A stretch of 64,000 bases of DNA from Croceitalea sp947503285 (GCF_036985505.1 NZ_BTGQ01000002.1:310001-374000); one strand, 5' to 3'. Shown: positions 17,983-27,151, counted from the stretch's first letter. Numbers and translations: made by a program. Notes: generated by a model not told the origin, from the sequence alone.

Positions 17983-18711
17983 ATGAAATTAAAATTAATA
18001 GTACTTACCACGACCATACTTTTGGGCAGCATTGTATCATGCGCCCAGCAAAGCGACTACGAAACTGACGACTTTAAGATCAATGGGGTCAGTGTCACCC
18101 ACGAGGCGAATCTCGGAATCACTGTTTGGAAGATCAATGTCAACGGAACAGCGGGAAAAACCATACCTACAAAGGTCGGCCAGCTTGATGGCGCACCGGT
18201 TTTAGGATATGTATTCCCGACCAATTTACAACCTACCGACGTAGGATTCAATCAAACAGAGGGTATTGTCGCACTTGCGCTCACATCACATCCAGATTTC
18301 GATGACACCCCATTATGGGACGAAAATAATGACCAAATATTCGATAACGATGGGGTCATTTGGCATCCCCATTGGGTCATTCTTCATGAGGACAAACGCG
18401 TTGCAGGTGGCCTTTCGGTCAAACAGTTCAAAAAGGCCGACAGTACCGTGGTGCTGCCCCCAACCAATCCGGGAATGCCCATGTATATGGACTCGCCAGG
18501 TTTTCCGGTCACCACCAAAGGCAATACCATAAAAGTCGTCGTGCCCGATTACCGTATGAACCATAAGATAGACTTTAAGTATGACGGGGTAACGGCATTC
18601 ATGAAAGTGAATACCAGTGATGATAACTTACCCTTACTCGGGGTTTATGGGGTTTTTAGTGTGGCAAGTGGTAATTTATCATTACCGTACCAAGTAAAAA
18701 AGAACCCATGA
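17983..18711 (+). CDS. hypothetical lipoprotein of the MarR redox locus
   Basis: Not recognised. The 242-residue protein has a lipoprotein signal peptide with Cys20 in the box GSIVSC, then a beta-rich soluble domain with many Gly, Asn and Asp residues and two aromatic motifs WHPHWV and MPMYMDSPGFPV (about residues 125-170). His- and Met-containing motifs suggest a metal-binding possibility, but no family is clear. Its ATGA overlap with the DUF2024 gene indicates translational coupling. Probably envelope-located. Confidence 0.6.
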   Translation: MKLKLIVLTTTILLGSIVSCAQQSDYETDDFKINGVSVTHEANLGITVWKINVNGTAGKTIPTKVGQLDGAPVLGYVFPTNLQPTDVGFNQTEGIVALALTSHPDFDDTPLWDENNDQIFDNDGVIWHPHWVILHEDKRVAGGLSVKQFKKADSTVVLPPTNPGMPMYMDSPGFPVTTKGNTIKVVVPDYRMNHKIDFKYDGVTAFMKVNTSDDNLPLLGVYGVFSVASGNLSLPYQVKKNP

Positions 18712-18971
18712 AGGTAGCCGTTTGGGACACCTATGTTCAGAGAGCCGATGGCAACTTGATGCATTTTGACATTCTAGTGCCGAGTCACGTTACCGATGAA
18801 CGGACCATTTTTAATTTTGGCAAAGACTACCTTAAAAAAAAGTCCTTTCAAACTGGTCAATTGACTGCTAATGAATGTCGTCCCTGCCACATTGAACAGG
18901 CCACCGAAGCTATGATCGCATCCATTGAAAAAATGGGATATTTCATTATAGAAATCGAAAACTGCGATTAG
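18708..18971 (+). CDS. DUF2024 family protein
   Basis: A small soluble protein of 87 residues. The N-terminal strand MKVAVWDTYV and the NECRPCHIEQA segment with a CxxC pair (about residues 56-62) match DUF2024, whose function is unknown. It overlaps the preceding lipoprotein stop by four bases. The CxxC motif fits the redox theme of the locus: CPVC in the thioredoxin-like protein and a cysteine cluster in the MarR regulator. Confidence 0.8.
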   Translation: MKVAVWDTYVQRADGNLMHFDILVPSHVTDERTIFNFGKDYLKKKSFQTGQLTANECRPCHIEQATEAMIASIEKMGYFIIEIENCD

Positions 18972-18975
18972 TTTG

Positions 18976-18994
18976 ATTAGGATAACTAACTTTG
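18976..18994 (+). promoter_or_regulatory. TTAGGAT motif, copy 3, overlapping a -7 box before marR
   Basis: ATTAGGATAACTAA (dyad TTAG-N5-CTAA) merges into TAACTTTG (18987-18994), a perfect TAnnTTTG box, 36 bases before the MarR start. The position over the -7 box suits autorepression. Confidence 0.5.
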
Positions 18995-19024
18995 CCTGTC
19001 GAATCATTTTCGACAGGCTTTTTT
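18994..19024 (+). terminator. hairpin terminator in front of marR
   Basis: Arms GCCTGTCGA and TCGACAGGC around a seven-base loop, then TTTTTT. It ends the lipoprotein-DUF2024 transcript. If the TAACTTTG box is used for marR, the hairpin would also lie in the marR leader and could attenuate it. Confidence 0.8.
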
Positions 19025-19029
19025 ATCAT

Positions 19030-19641
19030 ATGGAGAAAAGTACATTTAACCCAGCGCAGCAAGAAAAGGACATTTCAAGCAAAATCGTTGCAGGATTGGA
19101 ACGCGTTTCTGAAGTCTTTAAAATCCTACTATGGGATAAGGCCAAATTGGTCGGGTTAAGTCCCATACAAATTCAAATACTTATTTTCATAGCCTTTCAC
19201 GAACGAAGCTTGTGCAACGTGAGCCACTTGGCCAAAGAATTCAACGTCACGAAGCCAACGGTAAGTGACGCTGTTCGAATTCTAGATAAGAAGGGCCTTA
19301 TTATGAAAAAGTACTCCGCATCTGATAGCCGAAGGTATTCCATGGTATTATCCGATTTAGGAAACGAAATCGTTTCCCAAACCCATGATTTCTCCGATCC
19401 CTTAAAACAGGTAATCGACGATTTTTCAAAAACCGAACTGGAAAGTTTGTTCGATATTTTGAGCCAATTGATCTTCAAATTGAATCGCAGGGGAATTTTA
19501 AGTGTTCAAAGGACGTGTTACGGATGTAAATTCCATACCAAAGAAAATGGAACGGATTATTGCAATTTGTTGCATACGACATTACTAAAAGAAGAGATTC
19601 GGTTAGATTGTGCTGAATATGAAGCAAAAGCCAGTTCTTGA
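19030..19641 (+). CDS. MarR-family transcriptional regulator with C-terminal cysteine cluster
   Basis: A 203-residue regulator. The winged-helix domain spans about residues 25-130, with recognition helix FNVTKPTVSDAVRILDKKG and wing SASDSRRYSMVLS. The C-terminal extension, absent from plain MarR proteins, carries four cysteines spaced C-X2-C-X11-C-X15-C (RTCYGCKF...YCNLL...RLDCAEYE), suitable for a metal or Fe-S centre or a disulfide switch. Likely represses the locus upstream and itself through the TTAGGAT motif. The start at 19030 is chosen because the earlier frame start precedes the terminator hairpin. Confidence 0.82.
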   Translation: MEKSTFNPAQQEKDISSKIVAGLERVSEVFKILLWDKAKLVGLSPIQIQILIFIAFHERSLCNVSHLAKEFNVTKPTVSDAVRILDKKGLIMKKYSASDSRRYSMVLSDLGNEIVSQTHDFSDPLKQVIDDFSKTELESLFDILSQLIFKLNRRGILSVQRTCYGCKFHTKENGTDYCNLLHTTLLKEEIRLDCAEYEAKASS

Positions 19642-19721
19642 AAAGGGATGGGCTAATTTTCACTTTAGTACGCCCAAAGATCTTGCAGGCAACTTGAGAG
19701 ATACACCATTGACCGTTTTCA

Positions 19722-22418
19722 TCAATTCAGCGTATCTTTTTTCTTCTTTTTCCTTCCCAACAATCCCCCTAGAACACTTTTTGCAGCTTCTTTGACCGCA
19801 TCTTTATTTTCTGTGGAATCCATACTTAGGGAATCTTTCTTTTTCTTTCCCAAAAGGCCACCTATAAGTGTGGAAGCATTACTTTTTGACGAATCGGATG
19901 TTGTGGTATCCTTTTGATTATTTCCCAACAGGCCACCTATCAAATCGTTCGCTTTGTCCTTACCCTTATTCAATAATTTTTGCTTTTGGATCTCCACCAA
20001 TTTTTTGGTCAAATTGGAAACCCCCGAAGTGAGGTCGGTACTGACAGTTGGGCTGTTGTAGGCCCCGTCGATATTCGCAGTTACCGGTATGGTCAAATTC
20101 TCCATGTTTTGATCATCTATTTTAGCAATTAGGCCGGTTACCTCATCCCCTAGATATTTGGCCGGTACGTCAAGGGTCGCCTGATATTGCAATTGCCTGT
20201 CAAAAGAATGGCTTCCTGAGACATTGATACCGATATCCTTATATTTCAAATCAAAGGGTTTTACCTGAACTTTTCCGTTGTCGAAGGACAGCACCGTTTT
20301 CAGGTTTTTTAAATCGAGGGCGTTCAGGTCAATAAACTGCAAGTTGTTATTCAATGCGTTCAACACGGGCGCTTGTTCCGTATTGACTTTTGTCGCCAAT
20401 AACTCACCCACTAAATTACCCGTTAACGTGGCCAAGTTGGGCGTCATGTCATTTTTCAAGTTTCCCGATAGTTTGACATCTGAATTCAATGTACCCTGCA
20501 AAGCATTGGCAACGGGAGCCAAGACTTTGAACAATTCCAATGCTTGAAAAGACTCGGCTATTTTAAAATCTTGCATGCCCAAAGCCATATCAAAGGTGGA
20601 GATCTCACTTTTGGTCGATACCGCGCCGTTCAAACGCAGCTTGCCCTCAAACACCTCTGAACTTAAATTTTCTAAGGTAGCCGTTTCGTCTTGTATCTTT
20701 AAGCGTCCAGCGACATTTTTCAGGTTGATATTATCATAGACCACCGTATTGGCCTTGGCATCAATGATACAATCTAAAAACGAGGGTATTTTTATACGTT
20801 CGGCATTTGATATCCCTTCATTTGCATTACCTTCTTCATTCGTTTCACCAACCATGAAATCGTTCAACACGAAAGTATCGGAATTCAACTGAAAGTTACC
20901 TTCCACTTTTTCATCGTTGAATAAAAAGCCCAATAAATTGTTGATTTTTCCGGAGGCCTTGAAATCCGTTTGCCCCGTCTTGCCATCAAAAGTATTCAAT
21001 TGCACGGTGCTGGGATCAAAACTGACCTTTGCGTCGTTGACCATCACCGGATTTTTAAGCTCTTCAGATTGGTATTTAAAATTGGTAAGGCTTAGTTTTC
21101 CGCTGGTTTTCGTCTTTTCGTATTGCTGCTGCTCTATAGAGGCCATATCAAAAGCCGTAGTTACGTCTGCAGTCAGCATTCCAGATAAATCCAAGCCTGC
21201 TGGCACCGGATAGGCTTTTGCGATATTGGCCAAGTTCATGCTTCCATCGGCATGGGCGTTCACTTTGGTGTTGCCCATTAATTCGCGAATTTTGGCATTG
21301 ATATTGAAACGGTCTTCATCAATCTGAAAAGACAATTTATCGATATTCACATAGGTGTCTTCGGTGATACCCGTATCATTATTGATTTCAGTATCGATAA
21401 AAACGTTTTTAACCGTTTTGGGCAAATCAGGATATTTGAACGATGCGTTCTCCGATCTTATTTTTATGTTGAAGGTAGGTATATGGGTTTCATTCACCAC
21501 ACCTTTGAACTGACCATTGACCTCAAAATTTCCGGTGGTCGTTACCGTTTCAATATTCTTTGAATACGCTTCAGGTATCACGGCCAAAAAATTCTTGAAA
21601 TCAGAAGACGGTGTTTTAAAACTGATGTCCACTTCTTGATCGGTCTCATTCACTTTTACGAAACCATCAAAGACCAATGGTAGTTGATTGACCAAGGCCT
21701 TATTTTCTAAAAATGAATATTTATTCTCATCTAAATCAATACCGATAAGCGCATCCAAAGCCACTTTGTTCTTGTTCAGGTATTGGGTGCTGTCTAACTC
21801 AAATGAGACAAGCGCATCGGTCTTTGTCTGCAGTTCAGAATCCATCAATGAGAGATCTCCGGTTCCGGAATGGTTCATTTCAGCCACCACTAAATGCATT
21901 CCTGTGGCAAAATCATCATAAACGACCTCAGCATTATTGATTTCGTATGATTTCAAGTCAAATGTAAAATTCGAATCAGAAGCCGTGTTCCCAGACGAGG
22001 CAGCTGCATCGTCCTCCTTGGCGATATCATAATTAACATTCTCATTTTCATCCACCATAATATGAAGTTTGGTGTCATTTAGAACCAAACTTTTAACCGC
22101 TATGGGTTCGTCAGCACCTTTGAACAATTCCTTGATGGACATTTCCAAGACCAAATCGCCCGAAGAAAATAAGGTATCGCCTTCAAACGGGGCGTTGGTC
22201 ACCAAAGAAATCCCTTTTAAATCGACATAAGCATCCGGGAAACTTTTTAGCAAACTCAGATTTGCCTCTTTAAAATCAAGGGTGGCATTGATATTTTGAT
22301 TGACTTTATTCTTGATGATCTTGGCAATCTTACCCTCTAAAAACAAGGGTATCGCGACCAATACACCTATCAAGAGTAAAATGACGATTCCCGATATTTT
22401 AACTATTTTCTTTTTCAT
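19722..22418 (-). CDS. AsmA family protein
   Basis: An 898-residue, membrane-anchored periplasmic protein. The N-terminal helix (about residues 7-26) is followed by an AsmA N-terminal domain (INATLDFKEANLSLLKSFPDAYVDLKGISL, about 40-72), a long beta-strand repeat region and a conserved AsmA-like C-terminal part. AsmA/TamB-type proteins are thought to form hydrophobic grooves carrying phospholipids to the outer membrane. The tail (last ~90 residues) has three copies of a GGLLG unit followed by Lys/Asn-rich linkers. Convergent with marR. Confidence 0.82.
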   Translation of the reverse strand: MKKKIVKISGIVILLLIGVLVAIPLFLEGKIAKIIKNKVNQNINATLDFKEANLSLLKSFPDAYVDLKGISLVTNAPFEGDTLFSSGDLVLEMSIKELFKGADEPIAVKSLVLNDTKLHIMVDENENVNYDIAKEDDAAASSGNTASDSNFTFDLKSYEINNAEVVYDDFATGMHLVVAEMNHSGTGDLSLMDSELQTKTDALVSFELDSTQYLNKNKVALDALIGIDLDENKYSFLENKALVNQLPLVFDGFVKVNETDQEVDISFKTPSSDFKNFLAVIPEAYSKNIETVTTTGNFEVNGQFKGVVNETHIPTFNIKIRSENASFKYPDLPKTVKNVFIDTEINNDTGITEDTYVNIDKLSFQIDEDRFNINAKIRELMGNTKVNAHADGSMNLANIAKAYPVPAGLDLSGMLTADVTTAFDMASIEQQQYEKTKTSGKLSLTNFKYQSEELKNPVMVNDAKVSFDPSTVQLNTFDGKTGQTDFKASGKINNLLGFLFNDEKVEGNFQLNSDTFVLNDFMVGETNEEGNANEGISNAERIKIPSFLDCIIDAKANTVVYDNINLKNVAGRLKIQDETATLENLSSEVFEGKLRLNGAVSTKSEISTFDMALGMQDFKIAESFQALELFKVLAPVANALQGTLNSDVKLSGNLKNDMTPNLATLTGNLVGELLATKVNTEQAPVLNALNNNLQFIDLNALDLKNLKTVLSFDNGKVQVKPFDLKYKDIGINVSGSHSFDRQLQYQATLDVPAKYLGDEVTGLIAKIDDQNMENLTIPVTANIDGAYNSPTVSTDLTSGVSNLTKKLVEIQKQKLLNKGKDKANDLIGGLLGNNQKDTTTSDSSKSNASTLIGGLLGKKKKDSLSMDSTENKDAVKEAAKSVLGGLLGRKKKKKDTLN

Positions 22419-22609
22419 ATATTTTTTCTAAACAGAATTACTTCATCGTCTTCTTAGAAGATTTTCGACACGTTTTAATCTAGGGCCATTATAATCGTTT
22501 AAACACAAAAAACTTTGCTCATTACCGATACAGTTTAGTTCGTTTCATCTAAAATTTTGATACGACGGAACAACCATGGGCTTATACGCCCCTAAAAAAC
22601 GAAAAACCC

Positions 22610-23317
22610 TTAATCTAGGTGTATTTCTTCTCCTATTTTTAAGTTAAATCTTCTTCGCAATAGATATACGAAAAGATAGAGCAAAGGGGTGTCGAGCAGT
22701 GCGATAAAAATTTTAAAAAGAAAGCCGCTGACGACCAAACCATAGAATAGGCTCCATGGTATTTCCCCAAAAGAGCACAGTAAGAGTACTACGGTGAAGG
22801 TGTCAATAAACTGTGAGGAGAAAGTAGAAAAATTGTTCCGTAACCAAAGGTATTTACCATTGGTCAAACGTTTCCAAAAATGATAAATCTGAATATCAAC
22901 GAATTGTGCCAATAGATATGCCATCATTGAGGCGAATACGGCCACGATGGTATTACCAAAGACTTCTGAAAACATCGTATTCGTAACCGGTGACCAATCA
23001 GTGGCGGGCACTGCTGCAGCGGTGTAGACAATAGCCAATGAAAAGAATGAGGCAAAAATACCGGCAATGACCACTTGGTTTGCCTTCTTTTTCCCAAAAA
23101 TCTCAGAGATAAGGTCGGTAATCAAAAAGGTAATGGGGTACGGCAAGATGCCTACCGAAATCTCAAACAGGTCCGCACCAAAAACGGTTACCTCCCCAAA
23201 AGGCCTCCAATGGAAAAACTTCTGAAAGATCAGGTTTGACACCACTAATGAGGTGATGAACAAGGCCCCTAGATAGAGGTACAGTTGAAATGCGAATCTT
23301 TTATCTTTTTGAGTCAT
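22610..23317 (-). CDS. queuosine precursor transporter, YhhQ/QPTR family
   Basis: A 235-residue integral membrane protein with about six hydrophobic helices. Signature features are SNLIFQKFF, ILPYPITFLITDLISEIFGKKKANQVV (about 57-83) and the C-terminal KIFIALLDTPLLYLFVYLLRRR. The family imports preQ0/preQ1 for tRNA queuosine. I checked the 50 bases upstream for a preQ1 riboswitch and saw none. Same strand as sppA, 50 bases after it. Confidence 0.9.
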   Translation of the reverse strand: MTQKDKRFAFQLYLYLGALFITSLVVSNLIFQKFFHWRPFGEVTVFGADLFEISVGILPYPITFLITDLISEIFGKKKANQVVIAGIFASFFSLAIVYTAAAVPATDWSPVTNTMFSEVFGNTIVAVFASMMAYLLAQFVDIQIYHFWKRLTNGKYLWLRNNFSTFSSQFIDTFTVVLLLCSFGEIPWSLFYGLVVSGFLFKIFIALLDTPLLYLFVYLLRRRFNLKIGEEIHLD

Positions 23318-23367
23318 GCAAGCAGAGGCAAAACCACTAAGATCCTATTCGAAATAGGTTCTTAAAA

Positions 23368-25128
23368 TTATTTTATGTTCAACGTATAGGGCATTCTAGT
23401 TTGAATACCTTTTTTCTTAGTCAACTGTTTGACTTCCTTAAAGGTGTTATAGACCTCTTCGCCCAGTTCTTCTTTGATTAAAGATGCTCCAATTTTGGCT
23501 TTAGCACCTCCCAAATCATCCATTAACTGCTCGAAATCAGACTTATATTTTGGGTATTTTCGAATGCCATAATCATCCATCTCAGCTAATTCGGCAGCTG
23601 CGGCTATGGCATCATTCAAATTACCAAGTTCATCTACCAGACCCAAACGTTGCGCATCTACCCCACTCCAAACACGACCTTGGGCAATTTCATTTACCGC
23701 TTCCACGGTCATATTCCTGCCTGAGGCAACACGTTCTAAAAAAGTATCATAGGTACTTTCAATACCTTCTAAAACCTGATTTCGAAACGTATCCGTCATG
23801 GGCTCAAACAACGAATAGTCCACAGAATTTTTATTGGTCCCTACCTGTTCGGCATTAATCCCTATATCACCGGCAAGTTGGTTGATATTGGGTATGGTAC
23901 CGAAAACACCGATAGACCCGGTAATCGTAGTAGGCTCTGCAAAAATCTTGTCCGCTCCCGCTGCAATATAGTACCCACCTGACGCAGCGACGTTTCCAAA
24001 GGAGACCACTACCGGTTTCAGTTGTTTGGTCAATTCTATTTCGCGCCAGATGATATCAGAGACCAAGGCACTTCCGCCGGGGGAGTCAACACGCAGTACA
24101 ATGGCTTTGACATTATCGTTATCCCGAGCTTTTTTCAGTGCCCTATTGATAAGACCTTGACCAATGTATTCTTTATTACCCTCACCATATAATATTTCAC
24201 CCTGCGCAAAGATTACGGCAACCTTTTCGGTACCGGATTTGAGGTTTTTTTTACGGGCGACCGTCGCATAATCGGTCAAGGAAACATAATTGATCTTGGC
24301 ATCGGTTTCCAATTGCATTTTTTCACGCAAAACAGCTTCGTATTCATCGAAATACAAATTACCATCCACCAGACCGGATTGCACTGCATATTTTGGCATA
24401 CGCCCACCAAGAGTATCGGCGATAAGGTTCAATCTTGCCACATCAATATTTCTTGTCTTCGAGATATCCTCGAGCATACTGGTCCATATCGAGGTGATCA
24501 GTTCTTTTATTTGAGAACGATTCTCATCACTCATGGTATCTGACAAAAAAGGTTCTACGGCACTTTTATACTTACCATGACGAATCACTTCTATCTTCAC
24601 CCCAGATTTTTCTTGTAGCTCTTTATAGTACAAAACCTCAGAGGCAAGTCCCTTAAAATCCATACCGCCCTGCGGATTCAAATAGAGCTCATCGGCCACA
24701 CTGGCCAAATAATAGTCTTTTTGGGTATAAAAATCAGAGTAGGAATACACGAATTTGCCCGCCTCTTTAAAAGATTGTAACGCCCTTCTCAGTTCTTGGG
24801 CCTGGGCCATGCCTGCCAACAAAAAACTGGTTTTTATACTGATGCCCTTAATTTTTGAATCGTTCTTGGCCACTTCGATGGCATGCAAAATCTCATCAAG
24901 CCCTTGGCCCTCTTCGAAGAGTGCCGCAAAAGGGTCTGAATCATCCTTGCCCAAATAGTCGCTTATGGGTTCTGAAAAGCTTAACTCCAATACCGAATTT
25001 GGTTTGACACGAACCCCATCATCAGCGCTACCGACCAAAGCGGCAAATATGAAAAACATGGCGAACACGATTCCAAAAGCGATTAAACAGCCAAGAATTG
25101 CGGCCAATAGATTTCGTAAAAACTTCAT
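23368..25128 (-). CDS. sppA: signal peptide peptidase SppA, 67K type
   Basis: A membrane-bound serine protease of 586 residues that degrades released signal peptides. It has an N-terminal membrane helix (about residues 5-30) and two tandem S49 domains. The catalytic Lys lies in RHGKYKSAVEPF of the first domain; the catalytic Ser lies in AASGGYYIAAGADKIFAEP of the second, followed by GSIGVFG. The start at 25128 (MKFLRNLL) is chosen over 25152 because the upstream ATG leaves almost no leader and the preferred one begins the membrane helix correctly. Divergent from the folK fusion gene. Confidence 0.93.
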   Translation of the reverse strand: MKFLRNLLAAILGCLIAFGIVFAMFFIFAALVGSADDGVRVKPNSVLELSFSEPISDYLGKDDSDPFAALFEEGQGLDEILHAIEVAKNDSKIKGISIKTSFLLAGMAQAQELRRALQSFKEAGKFVYSYSDFYTQKDYYLASVADELYLNPQGGMDFKGLASEVLYYKELQEKSGVKIEVIRHGKYKSAVEPFLSDTMSDENRSQIKELITSIWTSMLEDISKTRNIDVARLNLIADTLGGRMPKYAVQSGLVDGNLYFDEYEAVLREKMQLETDAKINYVSLTDYATVARKKNLKSGTEKVAVIFAQGEILYGEGNKEYIGQGLINRALKKARDNDNVKAIVLRVDSPGGSALVSDIIWREIELTKQLKPVVVSFGNVAASGGYYIAAGADKIFAEPTTITGSIGVFGTIPNINQLAGDIGINAEQVGTNKNSVDYSLFEPMTDTFRNQVLEGIESTYDTFLERVASGRNMTVEAVNEIAQGRVWSGVDAQRLGLVDELGNLNDAIAAAAELAEMDDYGIRKYPKYKSDFEQLMDDLGGAKAKIGASLIKEELGEEVYNTFKEVKQLTKKKGIQTRMPYTLNIK

Positions 25129-25197
25129 CGAATTAATTTTATAAAGCTGCAAAGATAACCATTGTCACTTTGTTTTACTTACTTTGTTCCCCCAATC

Positions 25198-26340
25198 ATG
25201 GTTAAAGAAAATACAACATACCTATCGATAGGAAGCAATCTCGGCAATCGTTTTCTAACTATTCAAAAAGCGATTTTTCAACTTCACAGAAGTGGCTGTC
25301 CCGTTCAAAAAGTGTCCACTGTTTATGAGAATCCGGCCGTGGGATTTGATGGCGCGAATTTTTTAAATGCCTGTTTTTCCATAAAGACGGCATTGTCGCC
25401 AGAAGCACTATTGAACCTTATTGCTACATTGGAAAAAGATTTCGGTCGGGAAAGGACCCAAGAAGGGTATGCCTCAAGAAGTATCGATTTGGATATTTTG
25501 TATTATGGTGACGAGGTCGTACAGACCGATAGCCTTACCATTCCGCACCCTCGGATGACGGAACGTAATTTTGTACTGAAACCACTGGCCGATATTGCCC
25601 CGCAACATTATCATCCGGTTTTAAAAAAAGACACTCGAAACCTATTACAAGAATGTCAGGATAAGAATATTTTAAAAAAAACCCTCCATAGACTTTACCC
25701 TTCACGTGAGGCCCTATTCGGAAAACTGCAATTTCTGTCGATTGAGGGTAATATCGGGGCAGGAAAAAGCACCCTGACCAAAATGATAGCTGCAGATTAT
25801 AATGCCAAACTGGTTTTAGAACGCTTTGCCGACAATCCGTTTCTGCCTAAATTTTATGAGGACCGTGTACGTTACGCTTTTCCATTGGAAATGTCATTTC
25901 TCGCCGATCGCTACCAACAATTTACCGACGACACTTCTCAATTTGATCTGTTCAAGAAATTCATGGTCAGTGATTATGACATTTTTAAATCGCTCATCTT
26001 TGCAAAGATCACCTTGCAAAAAGAAGAATTCGAACTCTATAGAAAAGTATTTGGCTTCATGTACAAAGAAGTGAAAAAGCCCGATATTTATGTTTATCTA
26101 TACCAAAATACGGAACGCCTTTTGAGCAATATCAAAAAACGGGGGCGTGACTATGAACAGAATATCAGCGCAGACTATTTAGACAAAATAAATAGGGGTT
26201 ACCTCGATTTCATTAAGGGTCACCCACAACAAACCACCCTACTGATCAGTCTAGAAACGCTTGATTTTGTAGCGAGAAAAGAAGATTATGAGGCTATTCT
26301 CGACCGTATCGAAACTAAACTTATCGAAATACTTCATTAA
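25198..26340 (+). CDS. folK: FolK-deoxynucleoside kinase fusion protein
   Basis: A bifunctional 380-residue protein. Residues 1-160 are 6-hydroxymethyl-7,8-dihydropterin pyrophosphokinase (folate synthesis): YLSIGSNLGNR at 8-18, RSIDLDILYYG near 100-111 and PHPRMTERNFVL near 120-131. Residues 180-380 are a deoxynucleoside kinase: P-loop IEGNIGAGKST, then FADNPFL and a DRYQQF motif, and an Arg-rich lid KKRGRDYEQ. The fusion is one I know from Bacteroidota. The start at 25198 is used because family FolK begins there and the upstream ATG lies in the promoter region. Confidence 0.9.
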   Translation: MVKENTTYLSIGSNLGNRFLTIQKAIFQLHRSGCPVQKVSTVYENPAVGFDGANFLNACFSIKTALSPEALLNLIATLEKDFGRERTQEGYASRSIDLDILYYGDEVVQTDSLTIPHPRMTERNFVLKPLADIAPQHYHPVLKKDTRNLLQECQDKNILKKTLHRLYPSREALFGKLQFLSIEGNIGAGKSTLTKMIAADYNAKLVLERFADNPFLPKFYEDRVRYAFPLEMSFLADRYQQFTDDTSQFDLFKKFMVSDYDIFKSLIFAKITLQKEEFELYRKVFGFMYKEVKKPDIYVYLYQNTERLLSNIKKRGRDYEQNISADYLDKINRGYLDFIKGHPQQTTLLISLETLDFVARKEDYEAILDRIETKLIEILH

Positions 26341-26434
26341 GATAATTTTTAGAAAATATTTGGATATCACAAATGGTTTTTATTTATTAGCACCCTGCTA
26401 ATACAGAAACTAACTAACTCAAACTATATGTTAT

Positions 26435-26463
26435 GCCCTAGACCACAAGTCTGGGGCTTTTTT
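26435..26463 (+). terminator. terminator after folK-dNK
   Basis: Arms GCCCTAGAC and GTCTGGGGC around CACAA, then six T residues. It lies 95 bases after the stop; the preceding TAACTAACTCAAACTA stretch resembles an mRNA leader, so this could also be a short orphan transcript. Confidence 0.75.
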
Positions 26464-26527
26464 GTGACACCAATTTAGAGACAGTTTGAAAATAGGTCAT
26501 TAGCCTCAAAACCTCGGGGATTATCGC

Positions 26528-27061
26528 CTATTTTCGATGAAGTTTCGACCAAAAATCCCACAGTACCACACCGGCACTTACCGAAATGTTCAACGAGTGT
26601 TTTGTGCCAAATTGGGGAATTTCGATTACTCCGTCACTGGCAGAGACCACTTCTTGGGATACTCCCTTCACCTCATTACCAAAAACCACGGCATAGGTAT
26701 CATGCGATGCAACTTGCACATCATGTAGCATCATGGCATTTTCTACCTGTTCCACCGAGAACACCTTCACTCCGCCAATCTGTAATTCTTTTACTACGTC
26801 CATCGTATTTTCACGATATTCCCAGGTAACGCTATCCGTGGCCCCCAGGGCCGTCTTCTGAATATCTTTATGTGGGGGTTTGGCCGTGATACCGCACAGG
26901 TATATTTTCGAAATCAGAAAGGCATCAGCAGTTCTGAATACCGACCCAATGTTGTTCAGGCTCCTAATATTATCTAAAACAACCGTTACCGGTGTCTTTT
27001 TGGCCTTTTTAAAGCTCTCGATATCCAAGCGTTCCAATTCACTATTGGCAAGTTTGCGCAT
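26528..27061 (-). CDS. SpoU/TrmH-family RNA methyltransferase
   Basis: An S-adenosylmethionine-dependent 2'-O-ribose methyltransferase with a trefoil-knot fold acting on tRNA or rRNA. The three SPOUT motifs are present: LNNIGSVFRTADAF near 34-47, VVFGNEVKGVS near 124-134 and IPQFGTKHSLNISVSAGVVLW near 146-166. It is a short protein with no substrate-binding extension. ATG 27061 (MRKLANSEL) matches family starts; an alternative in-frame ATG lies at 27073. The exact RNA target is not predictable. Confidence 0.85.
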   Translation of the reverse strand: MRKLANSELERLDIESFKKAKKTPVTVVLDNIRSLNNIGSVFRTADAFLISKIYLCGITAKPPHKDIQKTALGATDSVTWEYRENTMDVVKELQIGGVKVFSVEQVENAMMLHDVQVASHDTYAVVFGNEVKGVSQEVVSASDGVIEIPQFGTKHSLNISVSAGVVLWDFWSKLHRK

Positions 27062-27151
27062 ATATTTATCCACTTTTGGCCTTGAAATATCAACAATACT
27101 TCAAGAACTTTAGGTTACTTCCTATTTTCGGTAAAATTAAACTTTCTCGAC

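Noticed and set aside
23318..23367. preQ1 riboswitch before the queuosine precursor transporter
   Set aside because: Only 50 bases separate it from sppA and no preQ1 aptamer-like stem plus A-rich tail is visible.
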